Assembly: GCF_036965045.1 (NCBI RefSeq)
Contig: NZ_JBALOV010000029.1
Coordinates: 1-64,000, forward strand
DNA: 64,000 bases
Direction of reading: 5' to 3'
Source: Ferdinandcohnia sp036965045
Lineage (GTDB): Bacteria; Bacillota; Bacilli; Bacillales; Bacillaceae_L
Numbering within the stretch: position 1 is the first letter of the stretch; every line of letters starts with the position of its first letter. The position numbers and the translations under genes are program-made. The notes beneath the pieces are model-generated. The model was given only the letters and a program-made list of their open reading frames with translations. It ran no database searches and was not told the origin of the DNA. Positions 58,300 through 64,000 of the stretch are shown piece after piece.

Positions 58300-59424
58300 T
58301 TAGTTTTTTCTACTTTCTGTCATTTGCTTCCAAACGGAACCCTTTGCTTCCTCGCCACCTTCAATTCGTTCGATAGCCAGTTTAATTTGCATCTTCACTT
58401 CAAATTCCGGATCATTTTCTGCCGCTTTAAGGGCATCAAGTGCTGTTTCATCGCCAACCTCATATAAAAACATAGCAGCACGCCATCTAACTAGCTTACT
58501 TGAATCCTTCAACGCCTCACACATCGCAGCAATTGCAGCTGGGTCCCCGATATCTGACAAACAGTCACCTGCTGTTCTTCTTACTGTAACTGACTTATCT
58601 TTTAAAGCCTCGTACAGGTATGGTAGTACAGTAGGCTTTTCAATCATACCTAAATAAACAGTTGCTAACCGACGGATTGAAGGCTTTTCATCCTTCAATG
58701 CTTTAGCTAATACTGGAATATCATCTTCTTCTGGATCCATTTGTTCGAGGCTTGCATAGCGCTTTGTCCAATCAGGATCATCAAGCATCTCTGCTGTCAC
58801 CTTATAGGATTGTCGTTTTTGGACAGTTAGAGCTGATGTTTGCTCTGAAATTTGTTTTACAATACGGTCTAATCGGTTTTTCGGGTAGGCTGCAGCAAGC
58901 TCATCCACAACTTCTTTTCCGATTTCATCATGATTGCCATAACGAACACCTTGTTCCTTCCATTCTCGTTCCAATACTACATTTCCTGATTCCTCTTGTG
59001 CACGAAGCAACGCATCTCTGAACACATCAGGTAAGCCAAAACGGAATTCTTGTTCACCGTCATGAAGCTTGACCTGCATTGGAAGACCTTTATACATTTG
59101 CACAAAAACCTTCACTTCACCAAAATGTTCGTCGAGCTTCTGTCCTTCGTTCTCACCTTCTATCACATCTTCTCCAAAAACCTTACGGACGTTTGGTAAA
59201 AGCTCCTGCCAGTCATATCTTGCATTTCTTTCTAGCGCTAAGAAATCGGCAACATGATAAACACCTTTAATTCCTTCGATTAACATAATTTCTTTAATAA
59301 GTGGTGGTGCTTGATCTATGTTGTCTTTTTTATAATTATTGCTTTTTCCCTTTGGTAGTTCCTCGTCTAATATAATCTTCATTGTATTCGGACTAGGTGT
59401 TGGTTCAATTGATTTAATGTTCAT
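58300..59424 (-). CDS. ypgR: YpgR / conserved virulence factor C family (HEAT-repeat)
   Basis: 374-aa protein. The N-terminal part (about 1-80, MNIKSIEPTPSPNTMKI) is an Nfu-N-like scaffold domain. The C-terminal part (about 215-360) is a series of HEAT/PBS lyase-like repeats (for example ALKDEKPSIRRLATVYLG, ALKDKSVTVRRTAGDCLSD). It corresponds to B. subtilis YpgR and staphylococcal CvfC. It probably binds a protein partner, possibly in Fe-S or redox handling. The ATG at 59424 has GGAG 8 bp upstream. The 408 bp upstream hold no visible gene. Confidence 0.88.
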   Translation of the reverse strand: MNIKSIEPTPSPNTMKIILDEELPKGKSNNYKKDNIDQAPPLIKEIMLIEGIKGVYHVADFLALERNARYDWQELLPNVRKVFGEDVIEGENEGQKLDEHFGEVKVFVQMYKGLPMQVKLHDGEQEFRFGLPDVFRDALLRAQEESGNVVLEREWKEQGVRYGNHDEIGKEVVDELAAAYPKNRLDRIVKQISEQTSALTVQKRQSYKVTAEMLDDPDWTKRYASLEQMDPEEDDIPVLAKALKDEKPSIRRLATVYLGMIEKPTVLPYLYEALKDKSVTVRRTAGDCLSDIGDPAAIAAMCEALKDSSKLVRWRAAMFLYEVGDETALDALKAAENDPEFEVKMQIKLAIERIEGGEEAKGSVWKQMTESRKN

Positions 59425-59832
59425 ATCTACCACTCCTTCTCCTATGAAATCAACTACCGTCATTGTAGCATACGTTTTGCTCTTATATCTATTAAGAGAC
59501 ATTCGTTGATTTTATTCGATTTGTACTATTCTCATTTTTTTTCTATAGCTTAGTACATCTAGAAGCAACCAGGTTCTTGCTCTTTATCAAACTTGTCTTA
59601 TTTTAGCGCTTAAGTACTAAATTTCAGCAATATTGTCATAATAGCTTAATAATCTAAATATCATAAATGTGTGTTCATCAAAAGGTTGTTTTCGCTTTGT
59701 TGTGATAAGGATTAAAATTGTTATTCGTTTTCTATCTTTAAGTACTAGTTCACTTCCATAGCCTTTTTATCCAACAAACCTTTCGAAAACTAGACTATAT
59801 TTGCTTTTGCAAACCATCAAGGAGGAACTTCA

Positions 59833-60867
59833 ATGAAAAAACGCTATGGAACAAAAGAAGCCATTGTCGTGACGTCACTTGCAGCTGGCTTTTTCTTTGG
59901 TGCCCCATTTGCAGCAGATGCATCTGAAAAGCAAAACCTAGATCCCTTACTAGACAAAAACTATCAATTTGATACAAAACAGGAATTACGATATGGCCAT
60001 ACGGGTTATCCGGTTCGATTTCTTCAATTTGAATTACATAAGCTAAATTTTTATTATGAATCAATTGATGGTCACTATGGCGCATCTACTCAAGAAGCTG
60101 TTAAAAGATTTCAAGAATTATATGAAATAAAGATCGATGGTATCGCCGGTGAAACAACACTAAAAAAATTAAACGAGGTCATTCTGCAGCCAAAGCCCCC
60201 TTTCTATGCTGTTGGAGACGAGGGCCCTGCTGTAAAACAGCTACAAACCAAATTGCAAAGATTGAGATTTTATAGTGGTTTGATAGATGGAAAATTCGAA
60301 TCAGTCACAGAAGCGAGTGTTAAGGCTTACCAGAAGAAATTTAATTTGGAAGCAAATGGCCTTGCCACAGAAGAGACAATTGACCATATTATGAAAAATA
60401 AGAATGTTAGGGGTCTCACGATCAAAAAAGCGAAAGTAGTAACGGCACAACCTGTTACAGATTCCAATTCCGTAAGTAATGAGGTACCCGCTGAAACAAT
60501 GGAAGCACCGCCTGTCGATGCTAGTGTGATTTCAATTGCAATGAATTATATCGGGGTTCCCTATGTTTGGGGTGGAACTTCACCAAATGGTTTTGATTGC
60601 AGTGGTTTTTTACAATTTGTTTTTGCTCAAAAAGGTGTTAACATTTCACGAACGGTTCCTGGTATTTGGAGCCAGGGGGCAAGTGTGTCTGCACCAAGCG
60701 TTGGTGATATTGTCTTTTTTCAAACGTATAAACCAGGTCCGTCACATGCTGGAATATACCTTGGAAACAATAAATTCATCCACGCTGACTCAACCGATGG
60801 TATAAGCATTGATGATATGACGATTAACTACTGGCAATCAAGATACTTAGGTGCGAAACGTCTATAA
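59833..60867 (+). CDS. secreted NlpC/P60 peptidoglycan endopeptidase with two PG-binding domains
   Basis: 344-aa secreted protein. The signal peptide ends near residue 31 (AADASEKQ). Two PG_binding_1 domains lie at about 50-115 and 127-188, then a linker and an NlpC/P60 domain from about residue 230. The catalytic cysteine is in GFDCSGFLQFVF and the histidine in GPSHAGIYLG. It cuts D-Glu-to-diamino acid bonds in stem peptides, for cell separation or wall turnover. AAGGAGG precedes the ATG, and a strong terminator follows. Confidence 0.93.
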   Translation: MKKRYGTKEAIVVTSLAAGFFFGAPFAADASEKQNLDPLLDKNYQFDTKQELRYGHTGYPVRFLQFELHKLNFYYESIDGHYGASTQEAVKRFQELYEIKIDGIAGETTLKKLNEVILQPKPPFYAVGDEGPAVKQLQTKLQRLRFYSGLIDGKFESVTEASVKAYQKKFNLEANGLATEETIDHIMKNKNVRGLTIKKAKVVTAQPVTDSNSVSNEVPAETMEAPPVDASVISIAMNYIGVPYVWGGTSPNGFDCSGFLQFVFAQKGVNISRTVPGIWSQGASVSAPSVGDIVFFQTYKPGPSHAGIYLGNNKFIHADSTDGISIDDMTINYWQSRYLGAKRL

Positions 60868-60870
60868 AAC

Positions 60871-60899
60871 AAAGGCCCGGTTCTATACCGGGCCTTTCA
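60871..60899. terminator. bidirectional terminator
   Basis: AAAGGCCCGG-TTCTATA-CCGGGCCTTT, a GC-rich 10-bp perfect stem between convergent genes. Confidence 0.93.
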
Positions 60900-60900
60900 T

Positions 60901-62787
60901 CTATTCGTTTACCATTTCTGATAATTCTGCCCATCTTTCAAGTAATTGGTCAAGCACCTCAGTTTCCTTTGCATGGTCATCCATTGCCTGCTGTGCTTTC
61001 TGGTAATCACTTCCGGCAGCTTCGATTTCCTTTACAAGTACAGCAACCTTTTCCTCTTGGGCTTCGATTTTTCCTTCAATTTCATCCCATTCTAGTTGAT
61101 CCTTGTAGGAAAGTTTCTTCCTCTTAGGCTTAGGTTCTTCTTTTGTGAAGGTCTTTTCAATTTTTGCCTTCTGGACAGCTTGTGCAGCTTCTACTGAATT
61201 CTTCTCGAGATAATCCGAGTAATCACCAAAATAGGTTGAAATCTTATGCTCTTCTTCAAAAATTAAGAGCTGATCAGTTACCTTATCCAAGAAGTACCGA
61301 TCATGTGATACTGTGATGACAACACCTGGGAAGTCCTCTAAATAATCCTCTAATACGGTTAAGGTATGGGTATCCAAATCATTTGTCGGCTCATCCAATA
61401 ATAAAACATTCGGCTCACCCATAATAATTTTCAATAAATACAACCGTCTTCTTTCCCCACCAGATAACTTTCGAATTGGTGTACCATGTGTATGCATAGG
61501 AAATAGAAACCGTTCTAGCATTTGGGCTGCTGAAATTATTTTTCCATCGAGTGTATGAATCATTTCGGCAGTTTCTTTAATATACTCAATCATTCGCTTA
61601 TTAACGTCCATATCCATGCTTTCCTGTGTGTAATATGCAAGCTTTACAGTTTGCCCAATTTCAATTTCGCCCGTATCCACTGGTACTCTTCCGGCAATGA
61701 CATTTAATAATGTGGATTTCCCGCTTCCGTTTCGACCCACAATTCCAATTCGGTCACCTGGCTTAACAAGCAAGTTCACATCCTTTAAGATTTGCGTTCC
61801 ATTAAAGCTTTTTGAAACACTTTTTAATTCAATCACCTTTTTACCGAGCCTACTACCACCAACCGAAATATCAAGTGTATCGGTGTTTACAATCTTTTTT
61901 GCATTCTCTATTTCATCAAAACGTTGAATACGTGCTTTTTGCTTGGTCGTTCTTGCCTTAGCACCTCGTCGAATCCAAGCAAGTTCACGTCTATATAAAT
62001 TTTGACGTTTTGATTCAATCGCTTGCTCCTGTTCAATTCGTAGCGCTTTTGCTTCTAAAAAGCTACTATAGTTACCAGTATAGGTATAGAGATTACCTTC
62101 ATCAAGCTCGATGATACGGTTTGTTACACGGTCTAAAAAGTAACGATCATGGGTGACAACTAATAAGGCACCATTGTATTTAGTAAGATAATCCTCCAGC
62201 CATTTGATTGTGTCAAAATCCAAATGGTTTGTTGGCTCATCGAGAATTAACAAATCTGGAACTTCAATTAAACTTTGAGCTAGAGCCACGCGCTTCTTTT
62301 GTCCCCCTGATAATTCCATAACATCTTGTGAAAAATCAGTAATTCCTAGTTTTGACAATACTGCTTTTGCATTTGAATTAGCTTCCCATGCATTGGCTGC
62401 ATCCATTTTTTGTTGTAGGTCATATAGTCTTTCCTGATTTTCAGTGTTCATCGGTTCTTTTTCAATTCGAATCATCGCTTCCTCGTATTCTTTTAATAAT
62501 CGAAGAAGTGGTGTGCTTCCTTGAAAGACTTGGTCAAGAACGGTATTTCCAATTGAAAAATCAGGTTGCTGTGGTAAATAGCTGATTGTATATCCCTTTG
62601 AATGAGTGATTTCCCCATGGTCCGCCTCTTCCACACCTGCAATGATTTTTAATAGCGTAGATTTGCCTGTACCATTGACACCGATGATACCAATTCGTTG
62701 ATTATCCGTAATGCTAAACGAGATATCCTCAAACAATGTTTTTTCGGCATAGCTTTTTGATAGATTTTCAACTGTTAAAAGCATCAT
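60901..62787 (-). CDS. yfmR: ABC-F ribosome-associated ATPase (YfmR/Uup-like)
   Basis: 628-aa protein with two ABC domains and no membrane segments. The Walker A motifs are GVNGTGKST (about 36) and GRNGSGKST (about 348). Both signatures LSGGQ-like (ELSGGQKKR, KLSGGERRR) and Walker B (LLILDEPTNHLDF, VLLLDEPTNDLDT) are intact. The linker with RRGAKARTTKQKARIQRF and the C-terminal coiled coil mark the Uup/YfmR subgroup, which relieves stalled ribosomes. The start ATG overlaps the stop of ypgQ (ATGATG), showing translational coupling. Confidence 0.92.
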   Translation of the reverse strand: MMLLTVENLSKSYAEKTLFEDISFSITDNQRIGIIGVNGTGKSTLLKIIAGVEEADHGEITHSKGYTISYLPQQPDFSIGNTVLDQVFQGSTPLLRLLKEYEEAMIRIEKEPMNTENQERLYDLQQKMDAANAWEANSNAKAVLSKLGITDFSQDVMELSGGQKKRVALAQSLIEVPDLLILDEPTNHLDFDTIKWLEDYLTKYNGALLVVTHDRYFLDRVTNRIIELDEGNLYTYTGNYSSFLEAKALRIEQEQAIESKRQNLYRRELAWIRRGAKARTTKQKARIQRFDEIENAKKIVNTDTLDISVGGSRLGKKVIELKSVSKSFNGTQILKDVNLLVKPGDRIGIVGRNGSGKSTLLNVIAGRVPVDTGEIEIGQTVKLAYYTQESMDMDVNKRMIEYIKETAEMIHTLDGKIISAAQMLERFLFPMHTHGTPIRKLSGGERRRLYLLKIIMGEPNVLLLDEPTNDLDTHTLTVLEDYLEDFPGVVITVSHDRYFLDKVTDQLLIFEEEHKISTYFGDYSDYLEKNSVEAAQAVQKAKIEKTFTKEEPKPKRKKLSYKDQLEWDEIEGKIEAQEEKVAVLVKEIEAAGSDYQKAQQAMDDHAKETEVLDQLLERWAELSEMVNE

Positions 62788-63431
62788 AACTGTCCATTCC
62801 ATTCTTTATAAAATTGATCAAGAAACGCCGTCATAAAGTCATGGCGTTCTTGAGCTACTTGTTTTGCTGCGTTCGTATTCAGGGTATCTTTTAATTTGAG
62901 TAATTTTTCATAAAAGTGATTAACTGCTGTAGATTTGCCGTTTCGATATTCTTCCTTTGTCAAATTTTCACGATATGGAAGATCTGGGTCATACATTAAA
63001 TCACCATGTGCACCGGCGTAAGCAAAGGTTCGTGCAATGCCAATTGCTCCAATCGCATCTAAACGGTCAGCATCCTGGACAACCTGTCCTTCAATGGTTG
63101 TCATTGGAGGTCGGTTTCCACCCTTAAACGACATGGTTGAGATGATTTCGAGTATCTGATCTTGTTCAGATTCGGGTATTTGTAAGGTAAGTAGCCAATC
63201 ACAAACCTTCTGAAGGCCTTCTTCTTCCGAGTTATTTAATTTTTCATCTGCAACATCATGTAATAATGCTGCCATTTCAACGATGAATAGATTAGCACTT
63301 TCTTTTTCACCAATTTGTATTGCAGCCTTTCTGACTCTTTCGATATGCCACCAGTCGTGGCCGCTGCTATCATGCTGCAAAATTTTTTTCACAAAAGTGG
63401 TAGTTGCTTCAATGATTTGTTGTTGCTCCAT
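62784..63431 (-). CDS. ypgQ: HD domain phosphohydrolase (YpgQ-like)
   Basis: 215-aa HD-superfamily protein. HDWWHIERVRKAA (about 28-40), ALLHDVADEK (HD pair, about 60-69) and VQDADRLDAIGAIGIARTF (about 122-140) match B. subtilis YpgQ, which has metal-dependent pyrophosphohydrolase activity on nucleotides. The ATG at 63431 has GGAGG 4 bp upstream. It is the first gene of a two-gene unit with yfmR. Confidence 0.88.
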   Translation of the reverse strand: MEQQQIIEATTTFVKKILQHDSSGHDWWHIERVRKAAIQIGEKESANLFIVEMAALLHDVADEKLNNSEEEGLQKVCDWLLTLQIPESEQDQILEIISTMSFKGGNRPPMTTIEGQVVQDADRLDAIGAIGIARTFAYAGAHGDLMYDPDLPYRENLTKEEYRNGKSTAVNHFYEKLLKLKDTLNTNAAKQVAQERHDFMTAFLDQFYKEWNGQL

Positions 63432-63567
63432 ATTATCCTCCGCCGACTTCAATATCGTAACCATTGTATCATAAAACGCCCCAACTAATCTGTCGCGCAC
63501 CATTAAACCTTTGCATAAAATAAAAAAGCTAGAGGAACTCCAGCTTCGGTGAGAGGTGGTAACAAAT

Positions 63568-63813
63568 ATGTATTTTTTAAATCAGTTAAATCGGGAAATT
63601 GGAACAGCATGGTATGGACGGCATGTCGTATTGATTACTTGTAATCCCAGTACAAATCAATTTCTGCAGCTTCATAAGAGCCTTCACGCTCCGACGGAGC
63701 CACCAAATCCAAATTGTGCAGAAGCAATCTCCCAATTTTTAAGCATTGGTTATAAAATTGCAGCCATTGCTCCCTTATCTCATAATGAGGTGCAATACGT
63801 GCTCGTAAAATAA
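63568..63813 (+). CDS. small hypothetical protein
   Basis: 81-aa soluble protein with no signal peptide or cysteine cluster. It contains a hydrophobic C-terminal strand-helix (ISQFLSIGYKIAAIAPLSHNEVQYVLV) suggesting a small alpha/beta fold. GAGAGGTGG precedes the ATG, 7 bp or more away. It is divergent from ypgQ and convergent with the cut DegV gene. I do not recognise the family. Confidence 0.6.
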   Translation: MYFLNQLNREIGTAWYGRHVVLITCNPSTNQFLQLHKSLHAPTEPPNPNCAEAISQFLSIGYKIAAIAPLSHNEVQYVLVK

Positions 63814-63818
63814 GTTGT

Positions 63819-64000
63819 TCATTTATTCATCCAGCTGATTCCGATGGTATTTTCACCAGCGTGAACACCAATCGCTACCCCAAGTGGGTAGGCTTCAATT
63901 GAAATATGATTAGGTGTAAATCCTCGAATCTGCTCTTTCCATTCCTTTGTTTTGGAATCGTCCAAGCCATATAAAATATAGATTTCATCCATTTGATTGT
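63819..64000 (-). CDS. DegV family protein, C-terminal fragment cut by window edge
   Basis: The last 60 codons of a gene running in from the right edge, ending GVAIGVHAGENTIGISWMNK. This matches the conserved DegV C-terminus (compare the STHTGPGAIGF end of the DegV protein at 48.7 kb), where the VHxG loop contacts the lipid head. It is probably a second FakB-type fatty-acid-binding protein. The rest lies outside the window. Confidence 0.8.
   Translation of the reverse strand, partial: NQMDEIYILYGLDDSKTKEWKEQIRGFTPNHISIEAYPLGVAIGVHAGENTIGISWMNK

Overview
The window is a stretch of low-GC Firmicute chromosome from the Bacillaceae. Strong AGGAGG ribosome binding sites, frequent TTG and GTG starts, many U-tailed terminators and long runs of genes recognisable from Bacillus subtilis (ywnA/ywnB, scoAB, ypmS-ypmR-ypmQ, ypmP-ilvA-yplQ, dfrA-thyA-ypjP, brxA-ypgR, ypgQ, yfmR) support this. 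No prophage, CRISPR array, plasmid functions or complete insertion sequence is visible. The few mobile features are a group I intron and several families of short intergenic repeats.

Layout. 1-435 is the leader and twin promoters of an rRNA operon whose 16S gene lies just outside the left edge. 436-11,000 carries a nitroreductase, a stand-alone zinc-type S14, a BmrA-type drug exporter, the divergent ywnA/ywnB pair, a membrane-anchored extradiol-dioxygenase-like VOC protein and a divergent SDR/TetR pair. Intergenic gaps here hold six copies of a GGGACAGGT-type palindromic repeat and a run of CGGAAA-type repeats. 11-26 kb is metabolic and housekeeping: YcdB-like protein, succinyl-CoA:acetoacetate CoA-transferase with a divergent LysR gene, a YerA-like adenine deaminase, an N-methyl-tryptophan/sarcosine oxidase gene broken by one in-frame stop, VOC proteins, a purine permease with divergent LysR, CspD and a fused MsrAB. 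26-40 kb holds an acyltransferase, MFS exporter, a holin-like protein next to an anchored DUF1906 hydrolase-like protein, AIM24, ChrA, CorA, AmpS, YpmS/YpmR and a phosphoesterase/YkoP-like pair.

40-50 kb contains a compact operon, comA - histidine phosphatase - cysH - sat - cysC. It would convert sulfate to sulfite and join it to phosphoenolpyruvate to give phosphosulfolactate. The histidine phosphatase stands where B. subtilis has the unrelated ComB (YitC) phosphatase, so it probably makes the final 3-sulfolactate, a known spore metabolite.

50-64 kb is the ilvA-yplQ-dfrA-thyA-ypjP-brxA-ypgR-ypgQ neighbourhood. Here thyA is split by a 1,059-nt group I intron that carries a GIY-YIG homing endonuclease resembling I-BmoI. 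The P1, P2, P4, P5, P7 and P10 pairings can be read directly, so thyA is an intron-containing gene and not a pseudogene. Next to it is a secreted metalloprotease closely resembling the Pro-Pro endopeptidases. The right edge cuts a DegV-family gene.

Start codons were moved from the longest open frame whenever a clear ribosome binding site pointed to an internal start. Gene names come from recalled family similarity, not from a database search.
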